The notes below the pieces were generated by a model. It was not told where the DNA came from and did no database searches. It was given only the letters and a program-made list of their open reading frames with translations. Made by a program: the position numbers and the translations under genes. From positions 310,001 through 374,000 of the forward strand of contig NZ_CP011339.1 in assembly GCF_001264245.1 (NCBI RefSeq): a stretch of DNA of 64,000 bases, read 5' to 3'. This DNA is from Microcystis panniformis FACHB-1757 (lineage in GTDB: Bacteria; Cyanobacteriota; Cyanobacteriia; Cyanobacteriales; Microcystaceae). Positions within the stretch are counted from its first letter, which is position 1. Each line of letters starts with the position of its first letter. This document shows positions 8,184 through 16,538 of this stretch, in pieces.

Positions 8184-9209
8184 ATGATCATCAGAACCAA
8201 AGCTCCTTTAAGATTAGGTTTGGGTGGTGGCGGCACCGATGTCGAGCCTTACTGTAGTCTTTATGGGGGTTACGTTCTCAACGCTACTATCGATCTCTAT
8301 GCCTACTGCACAGTCACGGAAATTACCGACAAACAGGTCATTTTTGTTGCCGCCGATCGAGGAGAACAACAAATAGAAACCCTTCAGTTTCCTCTCCCCT
8401 ATAATGGTGTTCTCGATCTGCATAAAGCAGTCTATAATCGTTTGATTAAAGACTTTAATCAAGGGCAACCTTTGCCGCTGCAAATCACCACTTTTTCCGA
8501 TGCGCCGGCTGGTTCGGGATTGGGTTCTTCTTCTACCCTAGCCGTGGCCATAGTTAAAGCCTTTGTGGAACTGTTAAAATTACCCCTAGGCGAGTACGAT
8601 ATCGCCCATTTAGCCTACGAGATCGAACGAATTGACCTAGGCTGGTTAGGGGGCAAGCAAGATCAGTACGCTGCCACTTTTGGCGGTTTTAATTTTATGG
8701 AATTTTATGAACAAGATCGAGTCATAGTTAATCCTTTGCGGATTAAAAATTGGGTGATCAATGAATTGGAAGTCTCTCTGATCCTCTACTATACAGGCAT
8801 TTCTCGCTACTCATCTCAAGTAATTGAGGATCAAATTCAGAATGTCCAAGAAAAAAATGATCAAGCAATCGCTGCTACCCATCAACTCAAAAAAGAGGCA
8901 ATTCTCTTTAAAGAAGCACTGCTTAAATCAGATTTTATGGGGATAGCAGAAATTCTGAGAACCTCTTGGGAAGCGAAAAAGAAATTATCCAAATTAATTA
9001 GTAATCCGCAGATTGATCGCATTTATCAGGTAGCTAGGGAAACCGGGGCCTATTCAGGCAAAATATCGGGGGCTGGTGGCGGTGGTTTTATTATCTTTAT
9101 GGTCGATCCTACCAAGAAAATCGAAGTAATAAAAGCTTTGAAATTAGAAGGAGGCCAAGTGATTAATTTTCATTTTACTAAATACGGAACCCAAGCATGG
9201 ACATTATAA
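8184..9209 (+). CDS. hddA: D-glycero-D-manno-heptose 7-phosphate kinase (HddA-type)
   Basis: This 341-residue GHMP kinase has the N-terminal IIRTKAPLRLGLGGGGTDVE, the ATP-binding motif DAPAGSGLGSSSTLAV and the C-terminal GAYSGKISGAGGGGF. HddA phosphorylates heptose 7-phosphate at O-1 with alpha configuration, which leads to the GDP- rather than the ADP-heptose branch. It lies 37 bases after gmhA and before a nucleotidyltransferase, exactly the arrangement of GDP-heptose clusters. A fucose/other sugar kinase is less likely given those neighbours. Confidence 0.88.
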   Translation: MIIRTKAPLRLGLGGGGTDVEPYCSLYGGYVLNATIDLYAYCTVTEITDKQVIFVAADRGEQQIETLQFPLPYNGVLDLHKAVYNRLIKDFNQGQPLPLQITTFSDAPAGSGLGSSSTLAVAIVKAFVELLKLPLGEYDIAHLAYEIERIDLGWLGGKQDQYAATFGGFNFMEFYEQDRVIVNPLRIKNWVINELEVSLILYYTGISRYSSQVIEDQIQNVQEKNDQAIAATHQLKKEAILFKEALLKSDFMGIAEILRTSWEAKKKLSKLISNPQIDRIYQVARETGAYSGKISGAGGGGFIIFMVDPTKKIEVIKALKLEGGQVINFHFTKYGTQAWTL

Positions 9210-9301
9210 CAAGCAAAGGCAGCGATGGGGGAGATTATCCCTATAATCCTAAAAATAGTTTTTAAAAGATTGGCAATAATTCAGATTTTTGAGGTGTATC
9301 T

Positions 9302-10018
9302 ATGGATGTAATTATTCTGGCGGGTGGGTTAGGAACTAGGTTGCGATCGGTGATCAACAGTTTACCAAAACCTATGGCTCCCGTTGCCGACAGACCTTTT
9401 TTAGAATATCTATTAGATTACTTAATCTCTCAAAAAATTACCAACAAATTTTTAGTTTCTGTGGGCTATGAACATCAGAAAATTATCGATCATTTTGGCG
9501 ATCAATACAAGGAATACGAGCTAAATTATCTGATAGAAGATACACCCTTGGGAACTGGAGGAGCGATCCAGTTGGCACTAAATAAAATTGAAACCGAACA
9601 AGCATTAATTGTCAACGGAGATACCCTGTTTAATGTCAATTTATCCGCCTTAATTAATTTACATAATCGAAAGAAATCCCTGATAACTGTTGCTCTGAAG
9701 CCACTAACTGACTTTGATCGTTACAATAATGTTATGCTAGACGATGACCAAAAAATTATCGGGTTTGAATCCAAAAAATATCAAGATAAAGGCTATATTA
9801 ATGGCGGTATATATTGTGTAGGGAAAAACATATTATCTAGCTTTGATCTGCCATCAAAATTTTCTTTTGAGGACGACTTTCTCAAAGTTTATACCGAGAA
9901 AATTCCTATGTATGGCTTTATTTCTGACGAATATTTTATTGACATAGGCATCCCCGAAGATTACGAAAAAAGTCAGATTGAATTACCTGAACTTTTTAAT
10001 TTGCGAAATCGGGTTTAA
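9302..10018 (+). CDS. hddC: Heptose 1-phosphate guanylyltransferase (HddC-type)
   Basis: This 238-residue nucleotidyltransferase has the pyrophosphorylase signature ILAGGLGTRLRSV followed by LPKPMAPVADRPFLEYLL, and a metal-binding Asp in IVNGDTLFNVN. HddC joins GTP and D-glycero-alpha-D-manno-heptose 1-phosphate to give GDP-heptose. It ends the rightward operon. Its last 23 bases overlap the convergent, broken glycosyltransferase gene. Specificity for GTP is assigned from the linked gmhA, hddA and gmhB, not from the motif. Confidence 0.85.
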   Translation: MDVIILAGGLGTRLRSVINSLPKPMAPVADRPFLEYLLDYLISQKITNKFLVSVGYEHQKIIDHFGDQYKEYELNYLIEDTPLGTGGAIQLALNKIETEQALIVNGDTLFNVNLSALINLHNRKKSLITVALKPLTDFDRYNNVMLDDDQKIIGFESKKYQDKGYINGGIYCVGKNILSSFDLPSKFSFEDDFLKVYTEKIPMYGFISDEYFIDIGIPEDYEKSQIELPELFNLRNRV

Positions 10019-10322
10019 CCTCAGGATTAAAATACGAACCATAAAACTTGGCGACTTTGATCAAATTATGGTCTTGATACCATCTGTGAGCGTTGTCAGC
10101 AACTTGCTGAAGTTGAGTCAAATCAAGACTAGACAGATTTTCATCAGCTACTAAATAATGTTTATTATTTTCTACTCCATCCGCTTCAGAAGGGTTATAG
10201 TCTGTTAGAACTGGAACCAAACCGTGGGCGGCATAGGCGGCAAAGACAGTGGATTTGCCTAAATCTTTTGGAAAATGGCTATAATCCAGAACCCCCCCCG
10301 TGAAGTTAACATCAATTCACTA

Positions 10323-11460
10323 TACTTTGCACGGCTACAACTTGCATTTTTTACTCAAGGACAATAATATAGTTTAAGAGTCATAATTAGAAGCAAAGCA
10401 CTCATTAAAAACATGATTAACCTAGAATTCACGGAAGAAGAAAAGAACTCACTGTATTATGAAAGATTTCATCATCCCCATCCCCGGGTTCAACTGAAGA
10501 TGGAAGTTCTCTGGTTAAAAAGCCAAAAGATACCGCACCAAAAAATTTGTCAGTTAGCAGGGATCTCGCCAAATACCTTATTAACCTATCTTCGCGATTA
10601 TCAAGAAGGCGGAATAGAAAAATTAAAAGAAATCAACTTCTATCGCCCTAAAAGTGAATTAGAGTTTCAAAAAGAAACCCTCAAAAAATACTTCGAGAAA
10701 AATCCACCAGCCACAATAAATGAAGCTGTATATAGGATAGAAGAATTGACGGGAATAAAACGAAGTCCTACCCAAGTGAGAAAATTTTTAAAATCAATGG
10801 GAATGAAATGTTTAAAAGTAGGTTCTCTTCCTTCTAAAGCTGACCCAGATGAACAAGAGGACTACAAAGAAAAAAAGCTAGAACCCAGACTAAATGAGGC
10901 AAAAGAAGGAAAAAGGGCTGTTTTTTTTGTTGATGCCGCTCACTTCGTCATGGGAGCATTTCTCGGTTTTGTTTGGTGTTTTGAGAGACTTTTTGTTAAG
11001 TCACCGAGCGGGCGTAAACGCTTCAATGTTTTAGGAGCATTAAATGCAATAACTCATGAAGTTATTCTGGTAACATATGAAACTTATATTACGGCAACTC
11101 AAGTCTGTGAACTCCGGTCAAAAATAGCTGCTTTAGGACTAATGATTCCCATCACTCTAGTCTTAGATAATGCCCGCTATCAAAAATGTAAAATTGTTGA
11201 AGAATTGGCTCTTTCTTTGTCAATAGAGCTGCTCTATCTGCCGTCTTATTCACCTAATCTAAATTTAATTGAAAGGCTGTGGAAATTGGTCAAAAAGAAA
11301 TGTTTATATGGTAAATATTATGAGAACTTTTCTGACTTTTCTTCAGCTATTTATGAATGTCTGAATGATGCCCATCTGAAACATAAAAAAGAACTGGATT
11401 CCTTGCTGACTCTACGATTTCAGAAGTTTAATAAATCTCAGATTATGAACGTCTAAAGTA
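10323..11460 (+). mobile_element. IS630-family insertion sequence, complete
   Basis: The element is about 1138 bp, bounded by TACTTTGCACG at the left and the inverted CGTCTAAAGTA at the right. It is flanked on both sides by a TA dinucleotide (10321-10322 and 11461-11462), the target duplication expected of IS630/Tc1-mariner transposons. It carries one intact transposase gene and interrupts a glycosyltransferase gene. An intact transposase and clean target duplication suggest a recent insertion. Confidence 0.85.
10413..11456 (+). CDS. IS630-family transposase
   Basis: This 347-residue protein starts with a helix-turn-helix region (IPHQKICQLAGISPNTLLTY) and a winged-helix-like segment (INEAVYRIEELTGIKRS). 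The DDE catalytic domain follows, with Asp in FFVDAAHFV, Asp in TLVLDNARYQ and Glu in SPNLNLIERLWKLVKK. Its length and motifs are complete, so it may be active. The stop lies four bases before the right end of the element. Confidence 0.92.
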   Translation: MINLEFTEEEKNSLYYERFHHPHPRVQLKMEVLWLKSQKIPHQKICQLAGISPNTLLTYLRDYQEGGIEKLKEINFYRPKSELEFQKETLKKYFEKNPPATINEAVYRIEELTGIKRSPTQVRKFLKSMGMKCLKVGSLPSKADPDEQEDYKEKKLEPRLNEAKEGKRAVFFVDAAHFVMGAFLGFVWCFERLFVKSPSGRKRFNVLGALNAITHEVILVTYETYITATQVCELRSKIAALGLMIPITLVLDNARYQKCKIVEELALSLSIELLYLPSYSPNLNLIERLWKLVKKKCLYGKYYENFSDFSSAIYECLNDAHLKHKKELDSLLTLRFQKFNKSQIMNV

Positions 11461-12205
11461 TAACAACCTGATTAGACTGAAATCCCATAGGGATTATCTC
11501 TATTCCTTTGAATTGACCTTCTGTGGTACTCAAATCACAGGGATAACCAACATCATAAATGCGTTCAATGCCTAAAGCTTGACAGGCTTTTAGGAGATTT
11601 TTACTGAATTTTGTATAAACTAGGGGACGAGTGTACTTGGAACCGAAAACAATAAGGTATGGTGGGCGATCCTTGAGAGGAAGAATACATTGAGGTTCAC
11701 CCATAGTAGAAAAATTTGGTAAGCAAATAACTTCGGTTTTTCCAGTTAATCGTGAAACTATATTTTTAATTCTGGAAGTAGTAGTCACGGTTAAATCAGC
11801 TAATCTGAAGATTTGATAAGAAGTTAGTAAAAATCTGAAAGCGGGGAAAATTATCCCTTTTCTTGTGTAAGTTGCGTTGAACTCATGGACTAGGATAATT
11901 AATTTAAAGTCTCTAGTTTTTGTGAGATTTTGTAATACTCTCAAGAGCCAATCGGGAACATCGTAGTATCTAAAGTTATAATGTAAGAGAACCCCCAAAC
12001 AATCTGGAGTTATCAATGAAGACAAAACACTGGAAGCATCTATATTCTTGAGAGATTGATAGTCGATCAAGCGGTTTACTATGCCAGTTTCAGAGCTAAT
12101 TGCTTCAGCTAAAGTAACGTTGAAATCTTCATGACACCTTGGACCAATGTGTATAATTTGTTTTTGATTGACTGGTTCTGTTGTGTCAAACATGGATTCC
12201 TTCAC

Positions 12206-12597
12206 TCAAGCAAAATTCTAGATGTTTTTGTAAACACGACACCAACACGGTAAGCGCATCTTAACAATCCTTGGCAAAATGAACTTTATGTGGGTTGCTT
12301 ACCCAGAGGGCGATTCAAGCATATTTGAGGAGAATTTGCCCCCTCAATGTTTAGGCAACAACCGAGCAAATGGATCGAGTTCTTAACCATTTCAATTGAT
12401 TGCTATCACTCGAAATGCCTACAAGCCAATCCTATCACAAAATTGCCCAATTGTCAATAGCGTTTGGGATGCGCTCACCCTGCTTCATGTTCCTTCAGCA
12501 GCTTTTCTGGAATTTTGCGGATTACGAAGTTGATGGGGGGTTGTTGATAACTCATGGGAAATAAAACCAGATTAGTAAAGTATCGCACGATAATTAG
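12206..12597. other. Intergenic region with a small unassigned open frame
   Basis: No supported gene lies here. On the minus strand a 26-codon frame begins at ATG about 12554 (MSYQQPPINFVIRKIPEKLL) and stops soon after. It could be the head of a deleted glycan-locus gene, but I cannot place it in a family. Confidence 0.25.
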
Positions 12598-13506
12598 TCA
12601 TGCTTTCCAGAGACTTTTGATTTTGGTCTTGATGCCATTGTATAACTCCTCGAAGAAAAGATTCCAGAAATAACCATACTGGGGAAATCTTTTGACTAAT
12701 AAAGCATCGGAAGGAAAAAGGATTCTTAGGCTTTTCATAGAGTAGGGTTTGACTATATATCTTATTTGATTGGGTTCGGGCATCCAATGGCCGATATATA
12801 TATCTTTTTGAAAAAACTTCGCTTGCAGAAATAATCCTAAAGCTCTATCAAATCCCCAGAGAGGCAACCAAGTTAAAATTTCTCCTATCCTCATGTTGCG
12901 GACAAAATCATCTAAGGCTTCTTTCACTAAGGCAGTCTTCCAAATATTATTATTGAAAGGTTCTAGATGACAGCCATGAATATCTTTTCTTTTGCCGTAG
13001 GGCCATAAAGCTAGTCTTAACTCGAAAGGATTATCTAGGGGAGCGATAGGAACTTCCACTAAATCTTGGTACTTATCTTGTCTTTTTCTAGAGATATTTA
13101 ACTGATTGATAGCGGGTAGCTCCGGCCAAGGAGCTTTAATTCTTTCCTCATCGAGATAATCAATTTTCTCCTTATAGAGACGCAAGAGCCAACTTTGGGG
13201 AAAATTATCAAAGTAATCTTTCGCTAAGGCAACCACCTGGGGATGCAAGAAATCATCATCATCGAGAGCCAACACATATTGACCGGAAGCATTGAGAAGA
13301 CCGACGGCCCTCTGGGCTGTTTCTCCCTGATAAAGACTATGAAAAATTTTCACTCTGGGATCTTCTAGGGAAGGGGTAACGGCCCCAGGAGGATAAACCA
13401 AAATAAATTCTACTTCCCCTTGAATGGTCAGAAGTTGTTGCAACCAATATTCGGAAAATTTGCCCAGAGTTGGAGTAACGATTGATAGAATTGGTGAGTT
13501 GGTCAT
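12598..13506 (-). CDS. Glycosyltransferase family 2-like protein
   Basis: This 302-residue protein begins with the GT-A strand PILSIVTPTLGKFSEYWLQQLL and has the DXD-like metal/nucleotide motif LALDDDDFLHPQVV at about residues 85-97. The C-terminal part is helical and ends near FPQYGYFWNLFFEE. It is a paralogue of the broken gene immediately upstream (13517-14457), and the pair arose by tandem duplication. Its role in the adjacent surface-glycan locus is inferred from position and fold. Confidence 0.8.
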   Translation of the reverse strand: MTNSPILSIVTPTLGKFSEYWLQQLLTIQGEVEFILVYPPGAVTPSLEDPRVKIFHSLYQGETAQRAVGLLNASGQYVLALDDDDFLHPQVVALAKDYFDNFPQSWLLRLYKEKIDYLDEERIKAPWPELPAINQLNISRKRQDKYQDLVEVPIAPLDNPFELRLALWPYGKRKDIHGCHLEPFNNNIWKTALVKEALDDFVRNMRIGEILTWLPLWGFDRALGLFLQAKFFQKDIYIGHWMPEPNQIRYIVKPYSMKSLRILFPSDALLVKRFPQYGYFWNLFFEELYNGIKTKIKSLWKA

Positions 13507-13516
13507 GATTAGCTGA

Positions 13517-14457
13517 CTATCCCTCTTTTCCTAGTCGATAAAGTACATATTTTTTGGGAACTTCCCTGAGATTGGTAATCACCAGATTCCACATATATCC
13601 ATACTGAGGAAAACACTTGACTAGGAAAATTTCTGATAAAATACCATAGCGATTTAGTCTTCTATATTCGGGGGATTGTTCTCCATGCGTAACTGTTCTG
13701 GAGATGGCATGAGATGACCGATGATTTTTCCTTGGCCCTGCTCGAAAAACTTAGCTTGAAGAAATAAACCCAAAAGACGATCTAAACACCAAAAGGGAAT
13801 ATACTTAAACGGACCCATTAATGGTAACAAACTAACGATATCTTTGCAGGTTGCCTGTACCATTTGAGTGAGCCAGACTTTTTTATCAAAATTTTCAGTA
13901 TGAGGGCCGTGGTGATCTTTTCTTTCGCGCACAAAGCACATCAAATCTAACTTTCTTTTGTCAAAAGGAACGATGGGAATTTCCTTTAAGTAGCCACTTC
14001 GATCTGAGCCATCCTGATTTTTGGAGCTTTTATCCCACACCAGTAGTTCTTCTATCTGGGGCAGCGGTTGCCAGGGAGCAGTCAGTTCTTTTGTTTCTCC
14101 ATACTGAAATCGCTTAGTACAGAGTCTCATCACCCAGCTATCTGGAAATCGCTGGAAATACTGTAGAACCATGGTCAAGATATCGGGGTGAAGAAACTCA
14201 TCACAATTAATGGTTAGTGTGTAAGGTGCTGTCGCATTCATCAATCCACTAATTCTTTGAATAATTTCTCCCCGCAAGGGACTGACTATTTGCTGTACCC
14301 TGGGGTCGGACGTGGGATACTTAGGCGCTCCTGGTGGATGAACCAAGATAAATTCTACTTCTCCCTTGACCTCGGTCAGCGCATTAAACCAGTGGTCAGC
14401 AAATCCTTCTCTAGTCGGAATAACAATTGATAGGCTTGGTGTTGACACCTTGTCCAT
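13517..14457 (-). pseudogene. Glycosyltransferase family 2-like gene with C-terminal frameshift
   Basis: The open frame starts LSIVIPTREGFADHWF and contains LTINCDEFLHPDIL where its paralogue has DDDDFLHP, so one Asp of the DXD motif is Cys/Asp-shifted here. It stops at 13654 after PPNIED. In the next frame the sequence continues YRRLNRYGILSEIF, then CFPQYGYMWNLV, to a stop at 13517. This matches the FPQYGYFWNL tail of the paralogue at 12598-13506. Adding one base to the G5 run at 13670-13674 restores the full gene. It is either a truncated but usable enzyme, a pseudogene or a homopolymer error. Confidence 0.78.
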
Positions 14458-15065
14458 GATAAAAAAATTTTTCCTCTATTTTCTGATGCCATTGTATCAT
14501 AGTTCTCCAGCAACAAGGAAAATTTCTGGAAGATCAGAAGGCTGAGAGGTCAAGAGTGGGAATTCAAGAGAAATAAAATCTATATTCAACTTGTTTACCA
14601 TCCTAAAATCTGATTTCTAGTTTTTTTTATTCTTGAAAAATTAATCATGCCCAAAATCCGAAGCATTGGTAGTCTGATAAGCTTATATAGCAAGCATAAA
14701 GGCAAATATTAACTAATATAAAATTGTGCCAAATTTCCCCCACTAAATCAGCATTTCCATGACTACCCTTTTTCCATTCCTCTTTTTCTACTTGACTCAA
14801 TTGGCTGTAGAAGGGCAATTAATAGACAAATATTATCCTCCAACCACTCACTCTAGCCTTCCTTTCCTAGCGGTGGGCTTATATACTTGCCATGTAAACG
14901 TTTTATCTAGGATTTGCTGAAGTTGATGAGCAGGTATTAGTGTCTGTGCTTCACCTTGACGAGAAAGGCTGTAAATAGCAGTTTCCTACTGTCTTTTCAC
15001 TGATTACTGCTCACTGATTACTGCTCCCTGAAAAAGGCTGACGGCTATAAAACGGGGACAGGCAA
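14458..15065. other. Intergenic region with an unidentified decayed reading frame
   Basis: No complete gene is seen. On the minus strand, about 14855-14990 stays open (IYSLSRQGEAQTLIPAHQLQ) and looks like the tail of a real protein, but I do not recognise it. TGATTACTGCTCAC-type short repeats lie at 14998-15029. Confidence 0.3.
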
Positions 15066-15295
15066 TTGACGCTCCCGTCGCGCTCATGGGAGGGATTCTT
15101 GATTCACCGAGTCCACTTAGACTAAGTACCTTGCGATTCTCAACCCAGAGGTGGTTCTCTCCTCAAGCGTTAACTTTGGGTGCGCCCCACCCTAGTTGTA
15201 TTTCTACAAAATTTGCTTTAATTGAAGTGTTAGCTTCAAATACTGCTTTGTCTAGTTCCTGCAAAGATTTTACCTACCTACAGGTAGAAACTAGA
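15066..15295 (-). pseudogene. IS605-type right end with tnpB tail (omegaRNA-like remnant)
   Basis: Reading leftward, a short coding tail ends ...GAPKVNA and stops at 15173. It is followed by a segment containing CCTCTGGGTTGAGAATC, then CAAGAATCCC and a hairpin (15072-15092), ending TCAA at 15066. The same order (tail ACCCAAACGC, CCTCTGGGTTT, AAGAATCCCCC, hairpin, TGTCAA) follows the tnpB at 35626. In IS200/IS605 elements this region is the right end and encodes the guide-like omegaRNA. The nuclease body is missing, so this is a solo end. Beyond it, 15296-15586 shows no recognised gene. Confidence 0.5.
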
Positions 15296-15586
15296 ACATT
15301 AGGTAGAACCCCATATCTTTGATTGTCAAGGTGCAGATAGCATAGTGATTAGACTACATGGATTTTTCAAGCGGTTGTTTACCCTAGCCGCTATACTTAT
15401 ATGGTAGCTATTTTTCGTGAGTCCTTCAAGACCTTTAAATGAAAAAAGACTGCCAAGGCTAACGACCCCAAAAGAAGAGCAAGCGCACTTCGGAATACGC
15501 AACTAGAATGCCATTAACAATGTCAGAAGTCATTCGAGATTTCGCTCTTGAGACTAGACACTTATTTTTAGCTGTGGTTCGCTGTT

Positions 15587-16438
15587 CTATACTGGCCTTT
15601 GTTTCATCCCATCGGTAAAACCGAGGGTCTTCACCCGACATTGCAAATAAACCTTTTCTACCCCGGGAGAAAAACCTAGCCATTGACGAGATAAACGAGC
15701 AAAAGTGTCAGGATCACCGCTAACTGCGAAGTTGGTAGGTAGGGGTGTTTCGGGATTTTTTAGACCTAATAATTCTAGTTCTTTTTCCGCCGCTCGGACA
15801 ACGGCAGCGGCGGGATCTACCAATCGCACGGAACTAGGTAAAAGACGACGCAAAACCGGGGAAAGATGGCGATAATGGGTACAACCATAGACCAGAGTAT
15901 CAATATTTTCTGCCAGTAAAGGCTGAAGATATTCCCTAGCCACTTGTGTGGTGTAGGGGTCAAAAATGCGGTTAGCCTCGATCAAAGGGACAAATTCAGG
16001 ACAGGGAATTTGCCAAACTTGGGCAGTAGGATCGATTTCTTGAATGGCTTGTTTATAGGCATTACTTTTAGCCGTAGCTGGGGTAGAAATAACCCCAATG
16101 CGCTTTCCTTGTTTAACGGCAGTTTTGGCACCGGGTAATATTACCCCCAAAATTGGTAAATCTTTAAATTCGGCCTGTACTTCTTCTAAAGCCAAGGCGG
16201 AACTGGTATTACAAGCCATAATCACCATTTTCACCCGGCGCTCGCTCATCCAAGTGAGAATTTCCCGGACAAATTCGATAATTTCCCCTTTAGAACGAGT
16301 TCCGTAGGGAAGTCTAGCGGTATCAGCGAAATAGAGAATTGATTCTTGGGGCAGTTGTCGATACAACTCCCTTAAAACTGTCAGTCCACCCACACCACTA
16401 TCAAACACACCAATCGGACTAAGTTGTGATTCTCTCAT
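15587..16438 (-). CDS. murI: Glutamate racemase
   Basis: This 283-residue MurI makes D-glutamate for peptidoglycan. It has IGVFDSGVGGLTVLREL at the N-terminus, the first catalytic cysteine in MACNTSSALALEEV and the second in YGCTHYRHLSPVL. The last motif is usually CTHYPLL, so an Arg replaces the Pro. It lies 100 bases downstream of amiC on the same strand, and both act on the cell wall; co-transcription is plausible. The final residues run into less conserved sequence, but length is normal. Confidence 0.93.
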   Translation of the reverse strand: MRESQLSPIGVFDSGVGGLTVLRELYRQLPQESILYFADTARLPYGTRSKGEIIEFVREILTWMSERRVKMVIMACNTSSALALEEVQAEFKDLPILGVILPGAKTAVKQGKRIGVISTPATAKSNAYKQAIQEIDPTAQVWQIPCPEFVPLIEANRIFDPYTTQVAREYLQPLLAENIDTLVYGCTHYRHLSPVLRRLLPSSVRLVDPAAAVVRAAEKELELLGLKNPETPLPTNFAVSGDPDTFARLSRQWLGFSPGVEKVYLQCRVKTLGFTDGMKQRPV

Positions 16439-16538
16439 AGATAATATCGAGGAAAACGCTGATCTAAAATAGCTTTATTTGATGATATTAAAACACGGAT
16501 TTTTTGATTAGTAAACTAATGCTCCAATCATTTAATCA

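Larger units (their letters stand above)
9996..12205 (-). pseudogene. Glycosyltransferase gene split by IS630 insertion and a C8-tract frameshift
   Basis: The N-terminal part reads from 12205 (or Met at 12193) to 11461. The C-terminal part lies at 9996-10322. Removing the IS and one TA target copy joins ...QSNQVV to SELMLTSRGG. A second lesion is the C8 run at 10292-10299 (G8 on the coding strand), where one more base is needed to continue into VLDYSHFPKDLGKST and then LVPVLTDYN. The rebuilt protein would have about 356 residues. Its C-terminal half resembles a GT-B donor domain, and it sits in the heptose glycan locus. The exact sugar is unknown. Confidence 0.8.

Noticed and set aside
15459..15683. 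74-codon minus-strand frame at the end of murI
   Set aside because: Half of it overlaps murI in another frame and the rest matches no family I know.
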